Shown: positions 23,151 through 34,439 of the stretch, piece by piece
Position numbering within the stretch: position 1 is the stretch's first letter
How the letters are laid out: every line of letters begins with the position of its first letter
DNA from: Dichetophora obliterata
Taxonomy: Eukaryota; Arthropoda; Insecta; Diptera; Sciomyzidae
Assembly: GCA_963920525.1 (NCBI GenBank)
Contig: OY986439.1
Location: 43,616,193 to 43,680,192 of the forward strand
Direction of reading: 5' to 3'
DNA length: 64,000 nucleotides
The notes under the pieces: generated by a model
The model's database searches: none
Told to the model about the DNA's origin: nothing
The model's input: the letters and a program-made list of their open reading frames with translations, nothing else
Made by a program: the position numbers and the translations under genes

Positions 23151-25020
23151 AAATAAAATTTAAAAACTTAAAAAAAAATTATACACTTAATTATACACGT
23201 ATTAACATAATGGTATGTTGCTATTTTTTGCTGGATACCGAGTTTTTCCGTTATTTACTTATTGCACTTTTTTATTAACTTGCCCTATTTTTTCTCCATT
23301 CTTTCAAGCCAGCTGAAAACATGACTTGGTCACCAAAGTATCCGTCTCTGTCGAGACCATCAAAGAAAGTAAAGACGTTCTCCATTTTCATTTTATTAAG
23401 CACGTTCTTTGAATTTACGACGTCTTTTTAAACAAAGCCGCAACTGAGTTGCTTAAAATCAACGACTGAAATATGTCTTGAGTTTCAAGAATCGCAGTTT
23501 TGTCAAAAAAAACTCTGGTACAGAATTATTCATTGTTCATTTTATTTTGATTTTTTTTTTTTCAACAAAAAACTTCTTAATCAATTTTATTCTTCATGAA
23601 TGTAGGTGCTTCACATCCACGACATCGATTACGACTGGAAACCAAAGCTATAGTAAGTATACATTAGAGAAGTCCTTATTTGTATGGTGCAAAATTCTTT
23701 TTTCTGATCTTTAATTACGGACCTTGAATTACGTTTTTTGTTCCTTTAGAAAAAATACTGAAATTTTAACGTGTCGCTAGCGACCTTTAAATTGAAAATT
23801 TGATTTAAATCGGAAGAAAATGCACTTTTTTGCCAAAGAAACAAACTCTGTACCGAATATTATTTCTCTACGCCAAATCCTTATAGTTTTGACCACAGCT
23901 CATATGTAAATGTTATACTGTGCTTCGTAATCGTAGTGTGAATAACATAAATGTTTGTGTATGTATCCTGTCTGGGGCATTAATTCAAAGCCCTTAGGGC
24001 TAAGATATTATAATTTGTTTGTTTGTTGTTGTGTTTTTTAGCAGATATCAGCGCACGTGCTTGGAAAATTTATTTCTTCAAGGTTTTATTCCGTGGACGA
24101 GATTCAATCATTAGTAAATATTTATTAGTTGCCTTTGGCTTAATTGTATTTATTTATCTACTGATCTCGAAAAACCCAAAAATTTATAAATAACCCAAAA
24201 CTGCGTATTTATATTACTAAACAAAAACATAAAAAGATTACTAAATAAAAAGATAAAAGGAGAGAAATTAATGTTTAACACATAAAACATTTTTATCTCC
24301 ATCTATCATGCTGTTTGAATAACATGATATAATTTCAGTGTTAATATGTGTGTATGCTGGAATTTTGACTTATTACAGAAACAAAAATTTTTATCAAATG
24401 TTCCTCTTCAAAAGTCATCTGTTAAGGGCACATTTGACAAACACCGCTTCTAAGAAAATGTTTCAAGAAACAAATGTTAGGGTTTTTTCGAATGCAATAT
24501 CTTTATCACTTCTTATATTTTCACCACCAAAAACCGTTGATCAAAGTCTTTTATATTTGAAAAGGTTGAAAATTGCCAAACATTGCTATCAGCAAATCAG
24601 TGTTTCATCATCAGACCATCAATTTGTCCTGCAATAATTCTTTCATTATCTACTTTTGCGGCTAAGTGCTTAATAAACTTCTTCAATCAATCATTGTAGC
24701 AGCAATACATCACCTGACTAACAATCCACTAGCTACAATGAACTTTATTGGCTAACGCAGAAATAACAGCTAACAACAATTGTTAGCATTTCCTTAAAAG
24801 CTTTTCTATGTGCAGCACAAAAAGTTTTTATTACACTTTTTCATCCAATGCAGCAAGATACTTATAATCCAACAACAATAACAAAAGTGAGTATCTACAA
24901 ACTTGCAGCTTGACAGCAACATTTAAAGTGAACGTGACACATTTACAAGATTTCAGCTGTTGCAATAAAATGAAGCAGATATAAATTTTATACGAAATAT
25001 TAAAAAAAAGTGATAAGCAT
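23151..25020. other. Unassigned AT-rich sequence
   Basis: A 99-codon open frame at 24338-24637 starts with GTG directly after a splice-acceptor-like TTTCAG, but I recognise nothing in it. No repeats of note. Confidence 0.4.
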
Positions 25021-25509
25021 GCATAAACGAGGGAGTCCAATCCCGAAAGCTTTTATCGATCCCGAGATCCTGGGATTAGTTCGGGATTGAAAACTTGAAG
25101 AAGTAAATACTTCAAACTAAAAAATGTAGATGAAATAATTTATAAAGCAACAAATAAAAAAAACACATTAAAGGTATTCACAATTGCGTTGTTTTAGTGT
25201 ACTTTAATAATTCCGTGTTATAAATAAGTGCATTGGCGTAGCAACCGGTGAAAAAGGGGGCAGTTTCCCGCCCCACCCCGCTTATTTAGCTAGAGAAACA
25301 ATTAAAAAATAAAACTTCAACAGTTATTCAAAATATCTGTTTCTTTTACAACGATAAGATTTTTGTATTATATATTTTGCTCTTCTTTCTCTCTTCTTCA
25401 TAAGCATGCTTTCGGATAACCATTTCCTTTCTCTGTGTTTGCAAAAAGATAGAACAAAATGTAGAGTTTCTACTGCAATTCCAATTTAAAAAATTCGGAT
25501 ACACTGAAA

Positions 25510-25758
25510 AAACTATTAAATATAGTTGAAAAACTTGTTGCTTTGGTTTTGACTGTGCGTGCATCAGCAGCTTCATTTGAGCGTTCTTTCAGTGCACTAA
25601 GACGACTTAAAACGTTTCTTCGAGCAACTATGACACAGAAACGACTCACTTATGCAGCACTTATACACATTCACAAAGATAAAACCGAAGAATTTAATTC
25701 GATGTAGGTGGTGAAAGAGTTTGTTTCCCGCAAGGACAGAAAAAACATTTTGGAATAA
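25510..25758 (+). pseudogene. hAT transposase C-terminal dimerisation domain
   Basis: The frame reads LVALVLTVRASAASFERSFS, then ALRRLKTFLRATMTQKRLTY and a downstream IHIHKD segment. This is the signature of the hAT dimerisation region: hydrophobic strand, S.AS.ERSFS, LK..LR.TM...RL. One in-frame TAG at 25705-25707, then EFVSRKDRKN before the final stop. All N-terminal domains (zinc finger, RNase-H-like core) are absent, so this is a deletion derivative. Confidence 0.88.
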
Positions 25759-26694
25759 TGTAAATTGATATAATTTTTTGTACCTTATTGCATCTAAACC
25801 ATGTAAAGATATACCTAGTCATGCTTTATAAAAGCAACAATTATTTCTTATATTTTCATATTACCATATGAAAGATCCTTTAAAAAATTATCTCTAATAT
25901 CGAAACTGGAAACACGGTTGCCACTTTGGTACAATTGTACCAAAATTGCTACATTTATTTTAACTTGGTACCTTGGTACATTATTTTCCGAGTGGATACA
26001 TATTGTAAAAGATTTACAATTTAATAACTTGTTACAAAAAGCCAAATTTGGTAGCACTGGAGAAATGTTCAGACTTATGTTTAGTGGAACTTTCATTGCA
26101 TTAAGTTCTAAAAGTTGAAAGCCTACATGCTTTTCTTGTCATATATGGGCATTCCCAGGGTCCCCAACGCGACATTCGCACGGCTTTGAAGTGAAAAAAA
26201 GTAAAGATTTCTTAAGAATTTTTTTTCTTATTTCCATTTTTAGATAAAGTTTTAGGAGCACTAAGTTTAGTGCAAAAGGTAGGCTTTGTCAATTTGTTGT
26301 TTCCAATATATTACCAATAAACATGTGATTCTCAACGCGACAAAAAATAGAAGTCGTTTTCAACTGCATCTACATAAATGCAAAAATCTGCGAATTGGAA
26401 TATAATTTCTTAAATTGATTTTTTGTAAACTATAATGGAATAATATGGCTTTATATTGATAGTTGTCGTATTGAAATATTTGCATTCGTTTTTTTGTTAC
26501 AACTTTAAGGATTATTCCCCACGTGACATTCCCTACGCGACTTATTTTCCCGTCACTATTCTTATAAGGATTAGTTCAAGTAATTTTAACTCAAAATTGC
26601 ACTAACTGGCAAAAACTTCAGATTTATTATTTTATTTTATATAAACAAACATATATAGAGTAAAATTATCTCAAATAAATTTTCAATGAATACG

Positions 26695-27652
26695 CCGTTT
26701 GAGCAGCTTTTATATAATTCCGACAATTAGTCTAAATAATAATCGTCTACAAATTGTTGACAAAGTAAAAAATTTAGGATTCTATGTCAATTCAAAACTT
26801 ACTTGTCTTGTCCATGTGAATAACATAATAAAAATAAAATATTATTCGCTAAGATGTCTGCAGTTAACTTCTAAATTTACCCCTACTTTGACGAAAAAAA
26901 GACTTGTTGTTCAACTCATTTGCCTATAATTACTTACTCTGAGCTAGTTTATAGTGTGACTCTCATTCTGAGCACAAAATTCTTGTTGCGTTTGACAACT
27001 TGACTAGATATATATTTGACTTAAGACGTTTTGACCATGTTACTGTTAAAAGCAAAGAAATTCTAGGATGTATCTTGATTGGATACCTAAATGCGAGAAA
27101 CTGCATATTTCTGCACAAGTTGATTATTAGTAAAACTCCGTTATACCTTTCGAAAAACTACGTTTCTGTGTGTCGAACAGAACCTTCAACCTTATAATAC
27201 CAAGATATACTTCTTTACAATCTAAGCGGCTCTTTTTTATCAACGCCATTAAGCTCTGGAACTCACTTCCTCTAAACATTAAAACCATAACCATCACAAA
27301 CAAATTTAAGCTATCAATCAAGTCCTATTTCTCTAAACTTTCATTCTTCTACACTTTAATTTTCTTCTCCTTTCTCTTCTTTAATGTTTTAATTACTGCC
27401 TTTCCTCCTTCTTTTATTTTGCTAAGTTATGATAAGCTAATATTTAGTTAAGTTGAAATTAACTGTAATTCTTTTATTTCTCCAAATTGGTTTGTTTTGC
27501 AAAATTATAATTATATTAACTAGCTTTAAGTTTTATTCTCATCGTTTTCTGTTGACTATTAATGTTTTTAACTGTTGTACGCTAAAAAACCATTTAAGAT
27601 CTTACTATACTAATTCTTAATTAAAATAAATAAATCGAAATAAATAAATTAT
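26695..27652 (+). mobile_element. LINE D, 5'-truncated, C-terminal ORF2 only
   Basis: It begins in the RT thumb (IVDKVKNLGFYVNSKLT, about 26755) and runs through SLRCLQLTSKFTPTLTKKRL, NLTRYIFDLRRFDHVT and ILGCILIGYLNARNCIFLHK, then a frameshift near 27170 and LFFINAIKLWNSLPLNIK. The 3' end is an AAATAAATAAAT tail at about 27622-27652. Stops and frame changes make it a pseudogene. The C-terminal sequence differs from LINEs A, E and F, so it is a separate family. Confidence 0.8.
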
Positions 27653-27654
27653 AT

Positions 27655-28292
27655 TCAAATGTTCGTCACAGGAGAAATAATGCAATTTTCGGATGCCTGA
27701 AATATTTGGTATTTCCTTCCATTTTTCTGTTAATATTGGATATATATCTTTGATTATGTCAGCACCAATATACATTATTGTATTTCCAGTTATGTGCTCC
27801 CGTGCGCAATTGAAGAAATAAAATCCATCACTTCAAATAATGTTCTTGTTTTGGTTATACCCCAAATTTTTCTTTTTATAACCGCTCCAACTCCATCGAC
27901 TGCACCTTTCTAATGCGAAGTTGCGAAATAGTTCTATTTGATTGTTTTGCAACCAAATTGAATTAAGAAATCAGATAAAGTCGAAATAATAAACTTGTTT
28001 TTAAATTGGCTGCTGCTTCCGTTCAAGAATAAAAACATATTTTGAAAATTGCCGTGTTGAGTTTTTATGTTCTGAACAAGTTTCGTTATGAAAACGTAAA
28101 CGTCGATTTTGCTGTGACTAAGACTATCACTGATTATAGGAAACGATTTCGATTTTTCAAACATCCACGCAACGCAAGTAAAAATCGTAACTTGCCTGTA
28201 AGTGCGCGTTCTGAACTTCATTTTGGCAGATCAGCCTATAATTTTCTGCAAAATCAATTTGCAAGACTAGACCCCGAGCTAGAACAGTTGTA
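27655..28292 (-). pseudogene. Uncharacterised transposon-like family (DFAENY/SDG/ATSHGKG), copy 1
   Basis: Minus strand, three frames. From about 28290: VLQIDFAENYRLICQNEVQ, then a shift into WMFEKSKSFPIISDSLSHSK, then FLNGSSSQFKNKFIIS, a stop at 27934-27936, NYFATSH-stop-KGAVDGVGAVIKRK (about 27915-27845), another shift, and MYIGADIIKDIYPILTEKW. From memory this order occurs in many unannotated insect and cnidarian proteins: DFAEN, then SDx.xH, SDG..xQ(Y/F)KN, ATSHGKG..DG.GG..KR. The aspartates suggest a nuclease or transposase fold, but I know no assigned function. The SDG motif is here NG. It lies between LINE D and LINE E. Confidence 0.75.
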
Positions 28293-28309
28293 AAAAATCT
28301 GACCTTACC

Positions 28310-30488
28310 AAATAGTTACTATGAGTTGACCAAAGTCTCAGACATATAAGAAACCAAAGAAACAAGCTATACAAATTCATTAAGAAAGGCGTAAATGTAA
28401 GCGATGAAATCAAAATGAGATACGAAGAGCTCTACAATGAGTTCTCTATAAAATCAAATGATGCTTATAGAACTTATACCAACCTTATTGGAGAAAAAAT
28501 TCTTAGAGATCCTAAAAAAATTTTTGATTTCGTTAATGTCAAACGTAAATCAGCTGGATACCCCTCATCTATGTTTAAAGGCAATACAATTTCTTCCAAC
28601 CTCCAAGAGATCAGTAATCTTTTTGCAAATCACTTTAGAGAAGTTTTCTGTGCTCCCACAACCCAGACTCTCTATACCTCCCCCTCTCCTAATGCGACAG
28701 ACATTATAAACAATATCAGTCTGACGCTGGATGAAATTGTTAATGCTATCATGGAACTTGATTCAAACAAAGGACCTGGACCAGACCTCATACCACCAAG
28801 TTTGTTAGTTCAATGTATACATAAACAATCTTGCCATTCCCTTATTTATACTTTTCAACAAATTCTTATCCTTAGGTGTTTTTCCATCCTACTGGAAAAT
28901 CTCCCATTTGACACCTATATATAAAAGTGGCGATAAAAGATCTGTTGAAAATTGCAGAGGCATTGCCATCTTGTCAGCTATACCAAAATTATTTGAAAAG
29001 ATAATATGTGATAAGCTGACGAGTCTCATTAATCCCCGCTTAAACGAGCAGCAAAATGGGTTTCGGAAAGGCCGATCGACCACCACTAACCTAATTATCA
29101 TGGTCTCCGATGTGTTAAATCAAATGGAAAAAGGACACCAAGTAGATGCAGTTTACACAGACTTCAGTAAAGCATTTGACCGTGTCAACCATAATATCTT
29201 AATTTTGAAGTTAGAAAAATTTGGCATTTCCGGTTTATTACTCAATTGGATCAAATCCTATCTCTGCGAACGATCCCAGTTTGTTAAATTTCAAGGCATT
29301 TTTTCAAATGATATACCGGTCACCTCTGGTGTACCACAAGGTAGTCATCTTGGCCCAATACTTTTCAACATTTTCATTTCAGATTTATCTATTGCTCTTT
29401 GTGACATTCCCCATCTTATGTACGCAGATGACCTTAAAATATATAAGATCATTAAATCAGAAGTTGATGTAACTTTCCTACAGTCGAAACTGCTGTCCCT
29501 TGAGCAATGGTGCAATCAAAACAAACTTCACTTAAATGTTAAGAAATGTTGCGTGATAAGTTTTTCCCGTAAGAACTTGATACCAGAATGCAGTTACCTC
29601 CTTAATAATATTGTTCTGAGCAGAACCAACCATATTGTAGACCTTGAAGTTGTCCTAGATAATAAGCTGAGAGTTAATCTACATTTTGATAAAGTCTTAT
29701 CGAGGGCAAATAAACAGCTGGGATTTATAAAAAGACGTGCTAAAGAATTCCAAAATGTGTGGGTAACCAAAACGTTATACTGTACCTTAGTGCGACGACT
29801 TCTTGAATATGCTTGCATCATTTGGAATCCAGCCTTTGAATCTCATAGCGACAAAATTGAATCCATTCAAAAACAATTCCTGCTTTTTGCGTTAAGAGAT
29901 ATCTTCGACCCCCGTGACTATAACAACTTGCCACCGTATGAACAAAGACTCAGGCTCCTCTCTCTGATGCCTCTATCATCAAGAAGAACTTTACTGAGTT
30001 CATGTTTCACATTTGATGTTATTAACGGAGCTATTGATAGCGAATATATCTCCAGCAAAATTACACTAAATGACCCAATTAGACGTACTAGGCATACGCG
30101 GCTCCTAAATGAATATATTCACCACACTATTTACGCAAATAATGAACCCATTAGTAGGTGCTGTAGAATTTTTAATAATATTAGCGAGCACTATTCACCA
30201 TCCATACCAAAATCCACATTTAAGCGAACCCTCTCAAAGTCTCTCTTTGACTCGGAATAATTTGTCCTTTTCTAGCACTGCTCCCTACAGAGTCATGCTT
30301 CTTGGTCTAGTCCCCCTCCGTCATCCCTTAAAAGTAGTACTTAAGATATATTAGCGTAGTTTAAGTATTCTTTTGAAATTAATTTAAATAATACGTAAGT
30401 AAAAAAAAAAAAAAAAAGAAAGTAAAAAAATGTAAATAGAATTAGTAAATTGCCTTGCTTGGTGAAATAAATAAATAAATAAATAAAC
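28310..30488 (+). mobile_element. LINE E (CR1/jockey-type), best-preserved RT in the window
   Basis: 5'-truncated: the first LINE codons are near 28335 (SLRHIRNQRNKLYKF). The 3' end is an A-rich stretch (30400-30430) and a TAAA tail at about 30466-30487. It sits in reverse orientation inside the uncharacterised-family gene's host element. The endonuclease is absent. Confidence 0.88.
28335..30260 (+). pseudogene. LINE E ORF2, reverse transcriptase with intact YADD and one frameshift
   Basis: The first part (to about 28845) includes SNKGPGPDLIPPSLL. A one-base indel near 28845 moves reading to the frame ending at TAA 30258-30260. RT motifs: GDKRSVENCRGIAIL, QNGFRKGRSTTTNL, YTDFSKAFDRVNHN, SGVPQGSHLGPILFN, LMYADDLKIY (catalytic, about 29415), then thumb (EKFGISG... 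and LGFIKRRAKEFQ) and C-terminal TRHTRLLNEYIHHTIY. Length of the second frame is 450 codons. Because the endonuclease is missing and the frame is shifted it is not autonomous, but it is younger than the other LINEs here. Confidence 0.9.
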
Positions 30489-30999
30489 ATATTGATAAAG
30501 TAGTTAATATCGAATAAAGTTACTTGTTAAATGTGCCTACAATACCAAACGCGACACACTTTGAAAATAAAAATTAAATGTTTAGTGTGATTATTATATG
30601 CATATAAATTTTGATTTGAATTAAAATTTTCAGCCAATTAATTAGAATGATCGCGGAGTTCTGATAAAATATGATGTTTTAAGTACCCTAACGCGACATT
30701 ACAACATGAACAAAAGAAAATGAAAAATTTACCTTTAATCGAGCATTGTTTGGTATGTTTTCATTTTTTTGTATTAATTTGTTATTGATCCATAGATTTC
30801 ATAAGGTGTGTGCATTCATAATATAAATATGTCCACAATAAATACTAACGAGAAAATGTCATTTAAAGTACCTAAGAACAAGAAAAAATATATCTTAAGT
30901 TTTCAGGCGAATTTTCTCATCATAACAACTGAGATAAGCTGCAAATACATTATATTATAAAAATTTTGATATAATTTTAATATAATGTTAGAAAAAAAA

Positions 31000-31284
31000 T
31001 CATTGGTTTATTAACATTCTACTTTTTGGTCCCGGTTGTCGTTTCTGAGGAAATACCCATATATTAAAAATCACATTTTTTGAGACTTGAGGATTTTTTG
31101 TGAGATTGTCCACTAAAGCAGAAAAATATCTCCAATCTGAAAATTTTTCTCTTATTACCAAACATATTCTAAAACAAATTAAAGACAAGTTCGATATAGG
31201 TAAAGAAGATCTAAATGTTTTGAATATAATAACATCTTCACAAGTTATGTCAGAAAACAAAATTTCTTTATTGCCATAATTCAA
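31000..31284 (-). CDS. Unrecognised ORF inside the inner hAT-type element
   Basis: 94 codons on minus, upstream of and in the same orientation as the uncharacterised-family copy 1. It includes LICFRICLVIREKFSDWRYF and ends FPQKRQPGPKSRMLINQ. It could be an exon of that gene separated by the LINE E insertion, or chance. The start codon is not ATG-secure. Confidence 0.2.
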   Translation of the reverse strand: MNYGNKEILFSDITCEDVIIFKTFRSSLPISNLSLICFRICLVIREKFSDWRYFSALVDNLTKNPQVSKNVIFNIWVFPQKRQPGPKSRMLINQ

Positions 31285-32232
31285 TAATTCATATTAAAAT
31301 ATCATCTCATAACATGCTACCCTGACGTTATTTTGACTCAGAGGAAACTTGTTCAGGTTTCAAATATTAGTTTTTAAAATTGTAATGACGTTGGGAAAAA
31401 ATTTGGGTATTTTGAGAAAAAGTCTGGGTCGTGAAGAATGGATTGGAGAAATTTATTTTAATGATTTTATCAATTTTGTAAATAGTCAGATATCCTTCTA
31501 CACAGCTCAGCAGCTGTTGAACCAATATTTTTATTTATTTTAGCCTGATTAAAACTAAGCTTAGAAAAAAAATTGGAATACAAAACACTTAACCACATAA
31601 AGCTCTCTAAAGAATTGTGTGTCCAACGCAATAAATCCAATTATATTTGGTCAGCAAAAAAACTATTGTATTTATGTATTTATTTTATTGTATTTTGTTA
31701 ACAGCGTATAACATAACTTAATATTTTTGTTATGTGTGATATGTAAACAAATATACTTCAGTGAATTACTATAATTAATACTATCAAAGTATTGGGTACA
31801 TTTTTTCGGAGAATTTGGTACAACAAAAAATAAGCAAGTGGCAACCTTGATTGGAAAAACTTTTAAAAATAATGCAATTTTAATATTTTTTATTTAGTTT
31901 TATATTTTTTTTTTTTTAAACTAAAATAAAAATTTTTCATTCATATTCACGTTTATTTTAAGAAATTTTGGTGATTTTTTAGGCACTCCCATTTGTACTG
32001 CCGCCCCTCCCACAGATGAAATTAGCTTCCGACGTGCTTGGATAAGTGGTGTTTACGCCAAATTACGGAAAAGACTTTTCAAAACAAAATTTTTTGTTTC
32101 AACTATTTTTAAAGCAATACAAAGAAACTAATTTTAAAGTAATAAAAATCCCGGGATCTGGGAAAGAAAGTCCAGAGACTTAAATGGGCTTAAATCATCC
32201 GGGATCTCGGCATTGACTTCCCTAGCATAAAT

Positions 32233-34160
32233 TGTTTATATGTGGCATGCATCTTCAATGACGACACTGTCGGCTGGTAATCTAAGTGATGATTACATGT
32301 AAGATGTGTAACATGAAAAGATGTTGGTAATTACATTTAGCTCTCTTTAAAGCTATATACTCTTTGCAGCGTTCTTCAGTCAAAAAGTTGTTAAACAATC
32401 CTATTAAAAAACTTTTGGCTTTTAATAATAAAAAAAAAACTGACAGTCACCTCTGATTTTATGCATCATCTGGATGCACGCTTGGTCAAGCAATAAAATT
32501 CTGTAAATTTTTCACCATTTCACTTTTCTGCTTTTCGCCAATTTTTAATTTTCTTTTTTTTTCTATAAACTTTCCGTTTCTTCTGAAAAATCACTCATGT
32601 GGCTCCTTATAAAGCATAAAAACCAAACTATTTCATATTTTCTTTGATGAATTTTATTATTCTTTAATGAAGTGTTTTTTCAGTGTGAAGAAGAGGTCGG
32701 GGTTTGAGTAATGGTTTCATGCAAATGATTTGAAAATCTTAAATGATGCTTTTAAATTTACGTTTCATTTGATTTATTTCTGCATTCATTTGTAGTTCAT
32801 TGTTCTGTCCAGCTGTGCCTCAAAACAGCACAAAAGAAATCCCAGTCACGTTCGAAAGAGTAGCAAGAATAAAAAATATAGAATTATAAAGTTCAAAATA
32901 ATTCATTTGAATAATGTTGGCCTACTGCCAAATGAGGGTTTGCAGCGCAAAAAAAATGGCAATTTGCATAAAACAAGAGATAAATTTTTGTGGTTATAAC
33001 AGTAAAAATGAGCATATTTTAAACATCTGTCAGCAGCAAAAATGCTGTTGAATAAAAAAGTTTATTCTTGTTTAATTGAATTGACTGGTTTCAGTGTCAT
33101 TTTATTGATTAACACTCGGTTTTTATGACAGCAGCCTTTTTTTTTTGTATGAACTATAAATGAGCAATAATTCATTTGAATTCTGAATTGCAATATATTG
33201 GATTTTTTGGATAATAAATCTATACAAATTTGCGCTTATTTTTAACCTGAAGTCAATTATTTTGACATAGTTAAATTTAAATTTTTTAAATTTTGCTCTC
33301 CTGTTTCTTGTCAATTCTCATCAATAACGGAAAAGTATTTTTTTTTTTAACTGTAGCTTGTAAAGTAGCTTGGAATAATTTAAAATAATATAGGCCTTCA
33401 ATACCAACTCTGCGTTTGCTTAAATTAAGCATTTATTTTATTGTTTCAAGTCTTGTTCCAGAATTTTATTCTTGTTTAAACAAATCATTTGTTTCACTCA
33501 GTTTTAGAAGTAAGTGTTCATTATAACATTTTTGGTATTGTCCTAAATGATTTATTTAAGCAAATGAGGCTTAATTTTAAACATAGTTAAGTCAAGCTAA
33601 ATATATGCTTAATATAAGAATATTATTTCTCTCCGTGCCCAAAAACAGACAAAGTCTTTGTTTGATCTATAAACTTCCGCCAAAATGCCGCCCAAAGCAA
33701 TAGCATGAAATGTTTGGCAGGCAATTTCATTCAATTTAATATCCCAATTAGTCGTTATTACATTCAATTAGTTTGAATCTCGGTGACAGTCATCATTAGC
33801 TGAAGCATAGATATTGAAAATATTTACACTGCATTGAGATTATTTTCGAATATTTACGCATTTTAACAAAAGTCATACAAGAGCAATATATTACTAGTAG
33901 ATATACCCAGTTTTGCTTGGCGTTCGTATAAATATTTTTTAGTTTCTTATAATCACTTTGATTTGAAAAATATGTTAAAATATTTTTACATGTTATTCAT
34001 TTATTATTATTTTGCTGAAAAAATTAATTGTGAATGAAGTTCGAATTTTTGCTGCAATCTTAAACTCCGATTAGTAGCGTATATTTGATAATATTCGAGT
34101 GTTATTTAAAAATTCAGTGACTTTTTGAATAAATGGTTTTGTTTTTTCTGCAGGAAACCG
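32233..34160. other. Unassigned sequence, possibly intronic or intergenic host DNA
   Basis: No TE protein or inverted repeat seen. Lower repeat content than the neighbouring nest; T-rich runs near 32550 and 33340. Confidence 0.4.
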
Positions 34161-34436
34161 TTTTATTTCTCAGTTTTTCCCTGCTTTTTTTCAAATTGTT
34201 TATTTCTTCAAACTAATACGTTTTGTCAAGGTCCTCAAAATAGGAGTTTGATTCAGTGATGAACTCTTTATTCGACCCAAATCTCTTGCCGCCGAGCCTT
34301 TTTTAAGATTTGAAAGTAGAAAATGGTCGTAGAGGGCTAAATCTGTACAATATGGTAGATAAGGTAGCAACTTGTAGCCCAATTTATTGATTTTTATCAT
34401 GGCGACACAGACGTGAGCACTGCACAGTGTCCCCAA
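34160..34436 (-). pseudogene. Classical mariner (DD34D type) transposase C-terminal relic
   Basis: Minus strand: INKLGYKLLPYLPYCTDLAL then YDHFLLSNLKK corresponds to the mariner motif L.HPPYSPDLAPSDYHLF. After a frameshift, GGKRFGSNKEFITESNSYFE and DLDKTY match the usual C-terminus. The N-terminal two-thirds are missing and the motif residues have changed (SPD to CTD). It is a different family from the mariner at 6040. Confidence 0.8.
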
Positions 34437-34439
34437 ATG

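Larger units (their letters stand above)
26165..31630. repeat. Scattered AACGCGACA motif set
   Basis: Copies or near copies are at about 26165, 26333, 26519 (ACGTGACATT), 26533 (TACGCGACT), 30546, 30689 and 31625 (AACGCAATA). All are on the plus strand. They lie on either side of the two LINEs, so they belong to the older host element. CG-rich 9-mers are rare in this AT-rich DNA. Confidence 0.6.
25913..31849. mobile_element. Inner hAT-type element (5.9 kb) carrying further insertions
   Basis: The left end CACGGTTGCCACTT and the right end in reverse complement CAAGGTTGCCACTT match at 13 of 14 bases. Flanks are ACTGGAAA (25905-25912) and ATTGGAAA (31850-31857), 7 of 8 identical. The left TIR is followed by TTGGTACAATTGTACCAA, the right by a related GTTGTACCAAA. 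The interior contains LINE D, LINE E, a gene of an uncharacterised family on minus, and a set of AACGCGACA words. I see no hAT transposase inside. Confidence 0.8.
25231..32040 (+). mobile_element. Middle hAT element, internally deleted, split by a third insertion
   Basis: The left end CATTGGCGTAGCAACCGG has the GGCGTAGC word common at hAT ends. The right end in reverse complement is CAAGCACGTCGGAAGC, a weak match. Flanks are AATAAGTG (25223-25230) and GATAAGTG (32041-32048), 7 of 8 identical. GGGGGCAGT-like sequence follows both ends. The transposase C-terminus is retained at 25510-25758. After removing the inner insertion the element is about 0.87 kb. Confidence 0.78.
25029..32224. mobile_element. 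Outer hAT-type MITE (about 0.4 kb), split by nested insertions
   Basis: The left end GAGGGAGTCCAATCCCGA and the right end in reverse complement TAGGGAAGTCAATGCCGA are imperfect inverted repeats. Both are followed by repeated CCCGAGATCC / CCCGGGAT words. The flanks are GCATAAAC (25021-25028) and GCATAAAT (32225-32232), an 8-bp duplication with one change. Without its insertions the element is about 380 bp (25029-25230 plus 32049-32224) and non-coding. Confidence 0.8.

Noticed and set aside
24338..24637. 99-codon ORF after TTTCAG
   Set aside because: Non-ATG start, no recognisable pattern, low complexity toward the end.
28042..28293. Plus-strand ORF of 83 codons
   Set aside because: It is the antisense shadow of the uncharacterised-family gene on the minus strand.
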